Source: Trichinella spiralis (lineage: Eukaryota > Nematoda > Enoplea > Trichinellida > Trichinellidae). Taken from it: DNA of 64,000 nucleotides. This document shows, in pieces, positions 24,774-37,319 of the stretch. Position numbers and translations under genes: made by a program. The DNA is taken from contig CM012954.1 of assembly GCA_000181795.3 (NCBI GenBank), forward strand, positions 14,331,348 to 14,395,347. The letters are read 5' to 3'. The notes below the pieces were generated by a model. That model did no database searches. It had not been told where the DNA came from and saw only the letters and a list, made by a program, of their open reading frames with translations. The number at the start of each line of letters is the position of its first letter. Position 1 is the first letter of the stretch.

Positions 24774-26851
24774 TTATGCGGATATTTGAATCAAGTATGT
24801 TTGTTAAATTTTGGTAAGAATTTTTGTCATCAAATTTCTCCGTTTAAACCAAAAAGATTGGTAATATCTTTGGGATTGTTTTTCTTGCTCTTTTCTACTA
24901 CAATTTTTTGAGTTGAATAGTAGATTAAATCAAACAATATAAGCAAATATTTTTATGCGTTGATCACAGAAAGGGTGACTTGTAATGTTTTCTTTCTTCT
25001 TCTTGTTTTGTTAGCGTCTTGGATATCGTGGAAATTTTACTTTTACACTTGAAATGTTACCAGTGAATGAATGTTAGTAGTTATTATGTGAAGTTGAACA
25101 AAAAGCCACTACTACCTCTCTTTTCAAGCAGGATAAATTGTATATTCATTTCTATTTTTCAACTTATTAAGTTGTTGTGTGACAATTCCATTTTATAAAA
25201 GATTTTCCATTTTCAAATAACAATAATTTTTTATCCAGTGTTAAAAAAATTGTTATTGAGTTTGCCTAAAATGCGCATGCATGCATGCGAAGTGAGCATT
25301 GAATGAATTATGCGAAGAAAATGCATGTGCAATTGGCTAAAATATTAATCGAAAAAATAAATTGACTTACTCATTAATATGAAAATTAAAAGCGTTGATT
25401 TTTATCATTTCACTTCATGAACTTGCAAAATGAGGCTATTATTAATGTTTAATTTAGCAATTATCAGTATTGTTGTTGTTGTTGTTATGTGGGAAAATAA
25501 ACTTTTATTCCGTTATTTTTCTTGCATTCATGCATTCAAGCCAATGAGCGACTGTGAAAAATTAATTCAACATCTGTTACTTTGTTTTCTATTGAAATAA
25601 TTTTTAAATAATTCAGCTTTTCATATTTTTCTACTTTGTCGCGCGTTTTACTGTCTGCTGTTGATTGAAGTTGGTTTTACTTTATTCATTAGCATTAGCA
25701 ATTTCTTTTTCTCTTTCTCTCTCACTGATAATTGTCGTCTTTTGTCCGTTTTTCTGTTCGTCATGATGAATCAAATTTGTCTCTTGTAAGACTTCTTCAA
25801 GAACATCAAAACGATTATCCATCATTTATAATTACTACAATGCCAGCATGTGCAAAAGTAATCATACTTTTCTCAATATTTGCATTTTGTTGTCCGCTTT
25901 TTGTATTCATAAATTGTTGTTATTTTGAATATAATGAGCAAATTTGTATTGTTTTCTGGTTTTTTGAAAATTTCAGTTGAAATTTGCATAATTAAAGGGA
26001 GAAAGTTCAGTCGTTGTGATCATTGATAATTGCATCAAATTTCGATGCTGCCTAAAAAGATGTGCATATAAATAAAATATCAATAAATCAAAATTTTATC
26101 ATATGCTTTATTTGTTTTATAATTGGTGCAGTTAACAGTTTGAAATAACTTTATAAAAATTAAGTTGTGCAAGAGTTGTATTATTTTTTTATACTGAGCA
26201 AATTTATTATGGACAGTGCATTTTTATGCATGTGCAGAGAGGGATCAGAGAGGACGAGTAATTTTTTTTAATCGTTCCATACTAAATAATTCGTAGCGAT
26301 TGTATTGCTTGAAAATGCTTCTTATTGTTTATTGATGAATGACCTGTATGTAATGTGACTGTGGAAAATTTCCTTCTGTTTTGTTTAGTTTTGTGCTTTA
26401 CTTTGGTTAAAATGAGAAAGGAAAGGTTAGAGAAAAATGGTGCACTAGTGGAAGTTTGTTTGACGTCAGTGTATTTTCTTGGCCAGCGGGTTATGCATAT
26501 ACAAAGAGTATGTGTTTTGTTCAGAAAGTTGAGCCATCAGGCTTGTTATGTTTTATTGATGCAAGCTTTCAGTCTGCTTGCATATATTTCTCTTCCTTTG
26601 CGACGGCAATCAATTGTCTTCTTTGCTTCGAGTTCAAGTTCTCTTTGTGCTATGTGCAATAGTTCTGTTGACTTTACAAAGAGCCCTTTATGCTCTGCAG
26701 CTCATGCAAATTTAAACTGGTATTCAATATTCATTTGTTTGCAGCTGACATGAAAAACAAAGAAGCAAACATTAGAAAACCTCGAAGCTGACGTAACTGT
26801 AGTCTGTCTTTGACTTTGCTTATTATCTGTCGGTAACAAATTTTTACACGC

Positions 26852-26873
26852 ACATACATACATACATACACAC

Positions 26874-26927
<54 letters not shown>

Positions 26928-26974
26928 TTATTTATTTATTTATTCATTTATTCATTTATTTTTATTTATTTATT
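26852..26974. repeat. Compound microsatellite (CATA)n-(TA)n-(TTTA)n
   Basis: A CATA tract is followed by about 18 TA units and then an irregular TTTA/TTCA tract, ending roughly 250 bases before the KCNQ start codon. Confidence 0.9.
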
Positions 26975-27189
26975 TGCATTCAGCTTGGGCTATTTTGCTT
27001 TATTCCAGAAAATTCACCTACACATATACGCACACATGCATATATGTTTATTGTATAAATACGATATGTATGTATGGACGGATATGTGTTTCGACAAAGT
27101 CTGAGAAATGCGATTGGAATTCCTAATCCGTGAGCTGAATGATTGTTTGTTTGTTTATTGACGGGAAAAAGGAGAAAAAAGAATCAACA

Positions 27190-27216
27190 ATGAAATACGA
27201 TGACTACTGTTTCTGA
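27190..27216 (+). promoter_or_regulatory. Upstream ORF before KCNQ
   Basis: ATG at 27190 opens an eight-codon frame (MKYDDYCF) that stops at 27214-27216, six bases before the KCNQ start. A second out-of-frame ATG at 27200 overlaps the main start. Both have A at -3, as does the main ATG. No AG acceptor lies between 27201 and 27222, so these ATGs stay in the mRNA if transcription begins upstream. Confidence 0.5.
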
Positions 27217-27221
27217 TTACA

Positions 27222-30200
27222 ATGAACGAAGCTGCATTGTTGGAATGTTCGGGCTTATCAAAGAAGCCGGATACAGGCAAGCTGCGTCGCTTGCAGTCAA
27301 ACATTTACGATTTCCTCGAACGTCCACACGGATGGCCTGCCATATTTTATCATCTTTTTGTGTAAGATGTTTAAATTATTTTTTTCATATAGAAATTAAT
27401 GAATTAGTGAATTTCAACTTCTGGTGTGTAAATTTGTTATAAAAATGAAAAAGAAAAGCTACTGTAAGTATATGTAATTAATTCAACGGATGTGTATGAA
27501 ATGACTTCAGTCACGCAATTTCTGTTCTTTTCCTGTGTTAAATATTATAATCGTTTTGATAAATTATTCACATTTAAAATGCTGTAATTTTTGCTTTGGT
27601 CTACAGGCTTTTTCTGGCTGCAAGTTGCTTGGTGCTGTCGGTGCTGTCCACAATTCCGGAATACCAGGAGACCACTGCAATTTTACTATGCATGGTAAAT
27701 TTGTTTACGTTTACGCTGATTTCAGTGTCCAGTTTTATTTATACGGATTTCAGGAAATAATTGTTATAATTTGGTTGGCCGTAGAATACATTTTGAGAAT
27801 AATGGCTTGTGGCTGCCGCTCTCGATACCAGGGATTTCGTGGACGAATTCGATACATTTTGACGCCGTATTGTATTTTGGGTGAGCAAATTGTAAATTTT
27901 AGATTTTTCTTAATTGTTTTTTTACAAAATTTTTATTCACTTTCAGATATGATTGTCGTTGTAGCTTCAGCTGTGGTAATCGGCATGGGTACGACGAGTC
28001 CGATGTTCGCCGCACCCGCATTGCGAGGTTTGAGATTCTTTCAAATTCTTCGTATGGTGCGCATCGATCGTCGTGGTGGTTCTTGGAAGCTGTTAGGCAG
28101 TGTTGTTTACCTTCATCGACAGGTAATCGACGAGCTGATGAAAAATTTAAACTAAAGCAACAACAATCGCCGTATTTTAGGAACTTTTGACCACCATGTA
28201 TATCGGTTTCTTAGGACTCATTTTTTCTTCCTTTCTGGTCTATTTGTTTGAGAAAAATGAAAATGAACAGTTTTCCACATTTGCCGACGCTCTTTGGTGG
28301 GGTGTGGTAAGTGGAATGTTCGTATTGCTGCTTTTGAATTAAAAATTGCATTTTTAATTTAATTTCATTAAAAGAATAATTGCTAGAAAATTAGATTTGC
28401 CTAAAACCAGAGAAATGGAACATTTTGTGAGATGTCATTTTGTTTCAGCTTAATCTTGTCATCATCTGGGTAATTTGCAGAGTTGAATTTGAAAAAAAAA
28501 TTAACGGAATAAAATTGAAAAAAAATAAATTCTTCGCCGAAAATCCAACAGATCAGTTGGATTATTATTTTGATAAGTTGCTGACGAAGTTGGGCGCATT
28601 GTTTGTTTTATAATATAATGAGCAATAAATTCGAATTAATCTTCACGGTTTATCGTGAGGTGCTTAATCTTGTATTTTAATGATGAGCGTTGGAAAATTG
28701 GTCGGATGATTTGAGCTCGAATTGTTTTTGCACGTTAGATAACGCTGTGTACGGTCGGTTATGGTGATCGCGTGCCGCAAACTTGGCAGGGTAAAATTGT
28801 TGCTTCATTTTGCTCTCTTCTTGGCATATCGTTTTTTGCACTGCCTGCGGTGAGCAAAAAGCACACTGTATTGAAATGTGGGATTTGTTGCTATTATTGT
28901 GCTCTTCTATGCTTTAGGGTATTCTTGGATCCGGTTTTGCGCTTAAAGTGCAACAGCACCAACGTCAAAAGCACATCATCCGTAGACGGGTTCCAGCGGC
29001 CACTTTGATTCAGTGTTTCTGGAGGATTCGAATTATTGAACGCAATCCGCCGTCGAATTTGATTGGTCGAATAATGGTAAAGAAACTTATACCTCGGTAT
29101 TGATTTATTATTGATGCTTATTGTTGTTATTCTTGTAATGAATTATTGAATATTTGGGTCATTTTTAATAAGGCTCAAAATGGATCATGAGCGCTCGTCA
29201 AGTCGTCTATCGTCCACAAATTTGTGCTCGCCATTTTCAAAAGGTTCCCAACAACAGCAACAGTCAGTCGATCAACCATCCGATGCGTTTTATTCTTCTT
29301 ATCCAACTAGCACGGAAGTGCCGAGGAAGAAAACTGGCCGATTGGGCACGTTTGCCTTTGCCGATGTATCCGGCTATCTGTTCTCCCCCTCAATCATGCG
29401 CTATCGTTCTTCTCGTCTTCAGCCGGAACAACGACCAAACAATACTGCTGAATGGTCCGGTACGACTGCGGTTGTTTATTCACAAAATATCTCTCTCCCT
29501 CTATATTATATATATACATATATGCGTGTATGTGATTGGCTTTGTTACTACTTTATTCGAATTTTCTTTCAGCTGAAGACGATAGTATCGGTGATTGTGA
29601 GATGGTTTGCCTGGAGCAATTGGGCAGCAGTTATCGCAATGCCTTGAGAGCTATTCGTCGGTTGAAGTATATGGTCGCGAGAAGGAAATTTCGTGAAGCA
29701 CTGAAACCGTACGACGTGAAAGATGTAATCGAACAATATTCTGCTGGACATGCGGAAATGCTCGTCCGGGTTAAAATATTGCAACAACGGTATTTGCGAC
29801 GAGTATCTGATCCATTTGATGGGATAATTTCTGTTGTTTCCATTTCTCTTCAGATTGGATGATATTGCTACAAAAGCTTCTTTGCATTCATCAGCAGATG
29901 CTTTTTTAAATCAGAAAACTCTGCTCTCACGAATGAATGCTTTCGACAAGCAGGTAAAAGAAAAATAGGATTGGATTAGATTAGATTGGATTTTTTTATG
30001 AACATGATTTTTTACACATTTGATTATTTGTTGCAGATTTGTGATATTGATTTTAAATTGTCCCAAGTGTTGAGATTGTTGGCAAAATCTGGAACTGAGA
30101 AAACGTTGCATGCGATGGATTGGTCAGCGGAAGATGGGCCGGTAATGTCGCCGGTTATGAAGTGTAATTCGCCGGACGTTAGCCCACTGTCGACGACGGT

Positions 30201-30348
30201 CATCTATGAAGAACAAAACGAGCTTGATGGGGAAATATTGGCACCGGGCATCAATTCGCATATTTTGTTTCAAGAGAAAAATCTGCTAACAGTTCCGAAA
30301 ACAGCCGGACCATCGTCTCTCAGTTCATCTGAATTGGACAGCTATTGA
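27222..30348 (+). CDS. KCNQ: KCNQ (Kv7-type) voltage-gated potassium channel
   Basis: Tetrameric Kv7 channel giving slow M-type potassium current at the plasma membrane. Eleven exons (27222-27361, 27607-27694, 27754-27880, 27947-28122, 28181-28306, 28739-28849, 28918-29096, 29173-29459, 29573-29789, 29854-29953, 30037-30348) join in phase to 620 residues. Features: N-terminal [11 protein letters not shown]1 [12 protein letters not shown]3; S4 with [19 protein letters not shown]; pore filter [10 protein letters not shown]6 [18 protein letters not shown] with the PAG hinge; helix A ([21 protein letters not shown]); a Gln/Ser-rich linker; helix [30 protein letters not shown]; and a C-terminal coiled coil. 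The start at 27222 is fixed by an in-frame stop at 27201 and no acceptor between. The filter is TVGYGD where many Kv7 channels have TIGYGD. It looks intact; subfamily (kqt-1 or kqt-3 like) is not decided. Confidence 0.96.
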
Positions 30349-30849
30349 TGAACCCTATTCACATCATCTTCTGTGCGTCATCACGGACGACAGAGCACAC
30401 TGGGAGTCGATAACTTTACTCAGGGTTGTGTATTTGTAAATATTTGAGCTTTAAACAATTCTGTTCCCAGTAGGTTTTTTTAATATTTTTTTAAAAATTG
30501 AATTCATCATAATAATTACTGCTAATAAAAATATTTCAAGCAATATACGTTTGCGAATTTAATTAATTTTAATTTATCAGGACAATTTACGCTTAAAATC
30601 TTTTTCAATATACATCTGTATATCTGTGTTTATAAATTAAGTGTTATTATTAGTTTTTCAATCGATTGATTTTCATTTTGTTTTCAATTCGTTTGTAGCG
30701 TTTATTCCACTTGATAGCATGTAGCGTGTACAGAATGCTTTAATGAGAAAAAGTCCAAAGATTAATAATGTTAAAAACAATAATCATTCAAGTTTAAATT
30801 GAATTAGGCATTATTTTGAATGAAATGAATAATTATATGATCATTTTAG
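30349..30849. other. Convergent 3' spacer, KCNQ / CBM14-LDLa gene
   Basis: About 500 bases of AT-rich DNA holding the 3' ends of both genes. TTTATT at about 30701 would be an AATAAA for the minus-strand gene. Confidence 0.5.
30524..30529 (+). terminator. Candidate KCNQ poly(A) signal
   Basis: AATAAA about 175 bases after the KCNQ stop. Confidence 0.55.
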
Positions 30850-33425
30850 TTAATATTCACAGTATATTTCATCAGAGCCGTCGGCACAGTCTTCGTTTCC
30901 GTCACACCATTGTTTTCTAGGTACACTTTGTCGTTGATTTTCGCAAAGCAAAAATTGAGCACCTTGGCGTTCTAAAATACTGTTCAATGATTATTTTTTG
31001 TTTAAAAATTTTCACAGATTCAGAAAAGTGAAAGAATAAGTGAGGTTTATTTCATGAATGTTTTTTTTTCAAATTAATTATTTTTAGTGGAAACAAAGGG
31101 AAGAGATGCACAAGAATTAGAAATAAACTTACTGCAATTCAGTTCGTCCTCTCCACCTTGGCAATCTTTAACCCCGTCGCAACGTTGGTTAGCATCGATA
31201 CAGCTGTACTCATAGTTCGGATCTGATTTGTAGCAGTAAAATTTTCCCACGCCACAATCTGCAGTAAACAGAACTTTTAAGCACTGCTCATTTGTTATTC
31301 ACTTTTACTATAGGTAGGTGACACGTACATTCGCAGTATTTTTCATCTGCGTTGGAATTGTCGAAACAGTCGTCTGGCATTCCATTGCAACGTCGTTCCA
31401 TAGGAATGCAGGTTCCGCCAATTAGGCAGGGAAATTCATTGATTGAGCATGTTGCTGAAAAAAAAATTGAATATCAATTCTTTTCACTTCAACAGTATAG
31501 TATAGCATAGTATAGTGGTTGTTTTCAAAATTGAACATTTCCAATATACTCACGGCAATTATTTTCATCTTCACCATCCGCACAGTCGACAATTCCATCA
31601 CAACGTTTCGCGTACGGAATGCATTGCTGAGGTGCGGCGCAGCAGGCGTATTCGTCGGATAGGCATTGGTTTTTGATCGCTAAATTGTCGTCATCAGCAA
31701 AATTATTCATATTCGATATTATTTGATCAATTTATCGCTTATCGTGATCACTCTTACTGCAATGCAAAACGTGGTCGTATTCCAAGCAGGATTTCACACT
31801 GTGACGATAGTTGCAATTGACGGTGCTTTCGTCGAACACTTGGTCAGCACCGGCGCATCGACGGACGAATGTCGTCTGCAGGGAACATTGGAAGAATACA
31901 CTCGAGCAAGACATATTTGCTATGAAATAATCCACACGTTTCAAGTTCAAGCTGGCCAGAACTTGTTCGTTGAATTCCAACGGATTGCAAAAATTTATCG
32001 GACTCTGTTCCAATGACAACATGTACGTGCTGGAATCATTATTAATTGACGAGCTCGGCTGATGGTAATATCCGGACGCTTTCAGCGGCTGTTGCAAGTC
32101 GTCCACGTTCAACAATGGTGGTTCCATTTGATATTGGACAGGTCTTGTTTCAGGATTCACTATAGAATTTGTCCGATCTAAATAATTGATCATCTGCGTA
32201 TGTTGATGCTGTTGTTTGTCTTCCATTTCATTGACAGTTTTGAAATTGGCTGTCGGTGGCAGTTGCGTGCGCAAGATAAATGTCGGCGGTGTCGGCTTTG
32301 GTCTTGGCAGTTCAAACTGCGGTACGGGATATTGAAATTGTTTGGTCAATACTGGCCGAGGTGCTGGTGGTGGTGGTGGTGGTGATGGTGGCTGCATTGG
32401 TATTTTGGGTTTTTCGAAAAATAATCCCGACTGAGGATCAAACTGCTGGAACAAAGTTTCACTGGGTCGACTGTTCGGCATCATTGGCATTGCATTCGGC
32501 TGCGAATTGACCATTGGCCATGGTCTGATGTTATTCGTTGGATATAGGCTGGGAATGAAATTCATTCCATTTTCGAATAAATTCTGATTTTGTAATTTGC
32601 CTTTATCGACGCTGTAAGTTCTAGGCGGCGTTGGTCCATTTGGAGACGGATTGTGCATGTTATTCGATTGGATATTTTGCAAAAGTGACCAAAATGGATA
32701 CGGCTGTAAGATTGGGAACTGAAATGGCATTTGGAAATTGTTCTTCTTCTGTTGTGAAGTGTAAAGATTGTTTTCTTGTTGAAGTTGAACTGGTGGTGGT
32801 GGTGGTGGTGGTGGTGGTGCTGCACCATCGGTCGATTGTTGTGACCACTGTTGTGATGGTTTTTCAATTGCGGATGTGGAAATTCGTTGATTGAAATTGC
32901 TTCTGTTTGAAAAGTTTTTCCACGCCGGTGTTTGGGGTGGTCCATTGGAATAGGGATTTTGCGGTTGTTCATTGAATTGAGCACGTTGTTGCAAAAATGG
33001 TGGCATTACAAAGTACGGTTGATACTTGGGCAGTGCCGTTTTCGGTAACATCATTTTGGTCTGCATTGGATGTTGCGATTCTTGCAATTCTGGCAATTTT
33101 CTGACCGGCACTGGTGGAATGCCTGCTTTGGCCGCATTTTCTTGCGTTTCTGCAGCCGTGGCGCCTTTGTTGAAAATATTGGAAAAAAATGGTGGCACGA
33201 AAATTTGTGGTCTGTCATTTTGCACTAAATTGTGACGAATATCTTCCACCGAAGTTGGTGTGGAAGTTGCGTTCAACGTCGTGTCGTCTTTGTTAACTGA
33301 AAGAAGAGAAAAAATTTCGTTGTAATGATAATTTTAGGGGTTAAAAAATGATTTGTTCAATTGAACTTACCAGCCTCGGTTTGGTGAATTTTCAACAGTA
33401 CAAGGAGTATAAGAAAATGCATCAT
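30850..33425 (-). CDS. Secreted chitin-binding (CBM14) protein with four LDLa repeats
   Basis: Predicted extracellular matrix, eggshell or cuticle protein; exact role unknown. Exon 1 (33371-33425) encodes a signal peptide, MMHFLILLVLLKIHQTEA. Exon 2 (31758-33296) encodes about 400 residues rich in Pro, Gln and Asn, with runs of 8-9 prolines, then a peritrophin-A/CBM14 domain with six cysteines (FCNPLEF ... SSVFFQCS ... FVRRCAGADQVFD ... CNYRHSVKSC). Four LDL-receptor class A repeats follow on separate exons: CIPYAKRCDGIVDCADGEDE, CIPMERRCNGMPDDCFDNS, CIDANQRCDGVKDCQGGEDE and WCDGNEDCADGSDE. It then stops at YCEY with no membrane anchor. Chitin deacetylases pair CBM14 with LDLa, but no deacetylase domain is present here. 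The fourth LDLa repeat lacks two cysteines. Confidence 0.85.
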
Positions 33426-36400
33426 CGTTCTGTTGTGCAGCAGAGATGGTGAAGGAAGTTGGTGGGCATTGCGTCGGCTTGGCCGCGCTTTGGATGGAAC
33501 AAAGGGACCGAACTAGCCGTGCTTCGCGGTGACTGTTGACTTTCCCAAAACTAACCCCCAGTAAACAACAAGCTTCGAAGTTACCAAAACCAAGCTGAAC
33601 CTTTCTCTTTCTCTGACTTCTCCAACAGGTCACAGCTTGTTAATGCAACCGGTCGTCCACTTCGTGGCCCGATTTCTTCTCTTTCAACTAAATCCCGTGA
33701 AAAACTATTCCAATTCAATTGAGCTTTAAACTACAGATTTAATGTCAATTTTCCGAAAATCAACAACTTCAAACATATATTATAATCGATGCGAAGTAGT
33801 GTTTTTTTTTTCACTGGTGAACTTTTTTTTGCTTCAGCTGTGAATGCAGAAGAAAGTAATTTTTATAAAAAAATTAATAATTTCATTTGTATAATTAATT
33901 TTTCCAAATTAATTCAAACTTAATTTACTGTTCAATCAAAGAAATATATTGCGAAATAGCTTTTCAAAGATACAAAAATATTTTCAACAAATAAAACACC
34001 TTCACTTTTATGCTATTTCGTAGTTTAGGTAATTTTTTTTCAAGAATAATCTTTGAATATTTTTAATAGACCAAAGCTTATTTTTGAATGGAATATCCTT
34101 TTAATAGCATAATTGATAGATGGTTTATAAATAAAAAGATGTATTTATAATTAATTAATCTAAAAATGGTTTTTAAAAACCATTCAAGTTGAGATGGCGA
34201 ATGTAGTTGCAATTTTATACAAATAAATATACTAGAAAAATATTGAATTGAAGCAGCAAAAATTGAAATACGCATTTCAATAAATTTTTTTAATTTATAA
34301 AAGAAAAATGGAAAAAAGAAGAATTCTTTTACTTCGAACCTACAAATCAAAGTTACAGTAATCCCGACGGGTAATCATACTGTCAATTATTGTTGTTTGT
34401 TTTTCGATTGATTTTTTTATTGTTTTTTTTGTTTGATTAGCAATGCCCAAACGCCGCGCAGTTTGTCGAGAGGACATTTGAAAGTTTTTTTTAAATATCA
34501 ACAGCCGGCCGATGCGTAGATTGGATTCGATTTTCAATTGATGATTCCCAAGCGACGCCGGCTCTATTTGGGCTCTTTGAAATCATCCAGTCGACAATCA
34601 AGCTGACACTTGAAAGGCCACGTGGAAAAGCCGCCGTTCAGCTGTGGAATCGTTTCAGCGAGGCGGATGATTTGTTTTATTTTTGTTTTTTCTTTTGCGT
34701 TTTTTTTGCTTTTTCATTGTTAAATTCGATTGCGCACAAATCCGTGCACATATTGTTCGACGCTTTTTGAGAATTTTTGCTTTGTTTGTTAGCAGCTTGC
34801 TGGCAAAAGTAGCGGTGGCGTATCTGCGCGTTTCGTTGCATGCCGGAGAATGGCTGCGACGCATTGATGATGATGATGATGATGATAGTGATAGTGATGT
34901 TGATTAGCAGCAATTTGATACGTTTTTGTTGCAGGATCGCTGACTTGTTACTTGGCGTTCGAGGTGCCGTCATCTAATTGCTTGCATTTACGAAGAAAAT
35001 GTCGGCAATCTACTGTTGAAATTCCATTTTGTCATCTTTGAACCTGCCTTTCTTCGGTTTTTAGCTGTGTCCGTTTTTTTGTTATTTTTGAAGCCAGTTT
35101 TGTTATTACGTCAGCGCAGCATTTTGAGCTTTCCAATCACGTTGGTTTGTCGTTGTTTTCTGGTTGACGTTGTTTGTTGCTACGTAAGGTAAGAGCGTTT
35201 GTCTGTTCGTTATTTTTATATAATTGAGCAATTTTACTGCGGCGATTTATAAATCGTTGAAAGTTGAATTTGATATTGCTTAATTTGTCTTTCGATGACA
35301 TTTTCGGCAACTAGCAGTGTTTCGCTTATAATCTTCAATTACTAGCTGTGTTTTTGTTTCAGTTGGTATTTCTTGAAATAATATTTGTCATTTGTTTCGA
35401 CGTTTCAATTTCAATTAATCATCATCGTCATTTCTTTTTGCCTTACGAAATTTGCTTTCGAACATTTGGTGAATAATAATAATAATCATTCGAGCAACTG
35501 GAACAGAGTTTCGCCTTTTTTTTCAAATGTACTTAAAGTTATACTTGAGTTAAGAATAGCCAGCCAACCAATTGACATAAAAAATGTTAATGAAAAAGTT
35601 TCAGCTAAATTGTTGAGCTTCATGTGTAAACAAATTTTTATAAATCTTCAATTGATCGTTGAACACGAACGTTTTGCTTTAATGATGTATTTTTGGTTGC
35701 TTGGTCGTGGTTGTACGAGCAGAATGCGTTTGCTCATTCGCTTTTGTTTATTGTTGTTGTTGCGTTGCCCAGCATTGCAATATAGCAACAATTTTTGAAT
35801 AGCGTAGAGTCACTGTTGAAATGTGAAGCTGAAGCGGCAGCGTTCTTTTGCCATTGCGTATTGAAAACGACTTGTCTACAGCGTTTGCGCATTTTCATTC
35901 TGAAACACATTGCTTGTCTTGTAATAGAGCTGGTTTGTGACAAAAAGGAGACCGACTTTTAAGCGCTAGATTTGCTCTTGCCGTCTCGTCGCGATCGATT
36001 GGCTGACCGTTTGGATAATTAAAATCTGGCTAGCATTGGTTGCTTGCGATTGCACTTGTGAAATTAGCGTCTTGAAGCTTTTCAGTTCGACATGTTTTGC
36101 GGCACTGCAGTCCATTCGCGGTTTCAGCAACCTGCTTCAAGTTGAAGGAGAGTCTCTTCTGCCTGTTCGACGGAGATTCCTTGGAGGGAGTCCTTACTGT
36201 ATGATTTTCAAGCGCAATAACTCTTGACAGCGTACAGTTGTTCGACGTGGTTTAATTATTAATGGTGTCACATTTTGATTGATTGATTATTGTTGAAAGA
36301 AGCAGCACTGTTGCCAAGATTTGTCGAGCGCATGCAAGCAACCAACATTGACTGATTTTTGTTTTCAAGAATTCGGTAGTTGTGTAAATTTTCATAATTT

Positions 36401-37319
36401 ACTTGAAAAACAACCCCTTTTCATTGTCTTTATTTATATCTTGAAAAAGTGGTGGTCCGTGATAAATTGATATTTTTCTTATTGTAATTGAATTTCATCG
36501 TTGTAATTTTTGATAATTTTGCAAGTGGAGTGAAAATAAATTTCGCAATAATTTGATGATTTTATAGGTTTTTTTTATTTTGTAAGGACAATAAGAGGAA
36601 GTTTTAATTGTAGTTGAATTTTAGGTTTTCCATGATCAATTATTTGAGTTGTATCTTAATTATAGTGTAGTATTGTGTCGTTTCTTTTTGTATTCGATGA
36701 GCGATTTCATCTATCTGTTTGTATTTCCTGTTCCAGACTGGATGATATATGTTGATTCATCGGGTGACTCAGAAGCATGACTTTTACTGTTTGGTATATT
36801 TCAGTTAGTTTTTGTTGGAAAAAATTTTCATATGTCAACAGTAGTTGAGCTGATTCATTTCCAAAGTCTATCATTGTAACCATTTTTCCAGTTATATATA
36901 TATTTGCTGATCAATTCGGTTGATTCAATGTTGCATCATTGACGGTGATCAGTGATAAAAATGTGATTTTCATTGAACAGTTGAGTGTAGTGCACAATCA
37001 GACAGACAGGCACACTTATACTTGGACAGCGGTTGTTCCATTCTGGCTTTTAGTAGTCAGTATGCGCGTGTGATTGACATTCCGGTCTCGTTTGACCAAA
37101 TTTCTCGTTGTCCACTTTTTGTCAAGCCCAAAGGGTGCTTTGGTTGTGCTCAGAATTGGCGTGCCTGTTGTCAAAAAAGCAACTTTGCATACATATATAC
37201 ATATATATAATTGTGTTTACTTATAATGAATTATTTCTGGAGAAATTTGTCGTTTGAAAATTCCCTAAATTTCAGTTCACTTTCCAAAGCGCACGCACAC
37301 TAGTATATTGGAAATAATA
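33426..37319. other. Gene-poor divergent region with probable arrestin 5'-UTR exon
   Basis: No coding exon was recognised. GC-richer patches lie at about 33.44-33.68, 34.5-34.68 and 35.95-36.2 kb; the rest is AT-rich. A strong splice donor at 35189 (AAGGTAAGAG context) and an acceptor TTTCAG ending at 37275, just before the arrestin ATG, suggest a noncoding first exon and a 2.1-kb UTR intron. A (GAT)n tract lies near 34866. Confidence 0.5.

Larger units (their letters stand above)
20240..27221. other. Gene-poor 7-kb region upstream of TTC17 and KCNQ
   Basis: No convincing exon was found. It holds microsatellites (21341-21362, 21507-21550, 24262-24279, 24750-24773, 26852-26974). A higher-GC island at about 21.6-22.14 kb is open on both strands and has a TATATAAAA motif near 22132. 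A 24.18-24.48 kb patch is dense in AGCTA/TAGC and GCATGC motifs, and there are scattered TGCATG sites. It probably contains the promoters of both divergent genes and possibly noncoding 5' exons of KCNQ. Confidence 0.5.

Noticed and set aside
27535-28155. Single 206-codon plus ORF
   Set aside because: It reads through introns of KCNQ; only the parts matching exons 3 and 4 are real, and exon 2 is in another frame.
29187-29576. Alternative frame over KCNQ exon 8
   Set aside because: The other frame gives a Gln/Ser-rich linker and joins both neighbouring exons in phase; this one runs into an intron.
32562-32984. Minus ORF with a His run inside the chitin-binding gene
   Set aside because: Out-of-frame shadow of a CCA/CAC proline tract.
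34683-34907. Plus ORF ending in an Asp run
   Set aside because: Asp run comes from a GAT microsatellite; the rest is unsupported.
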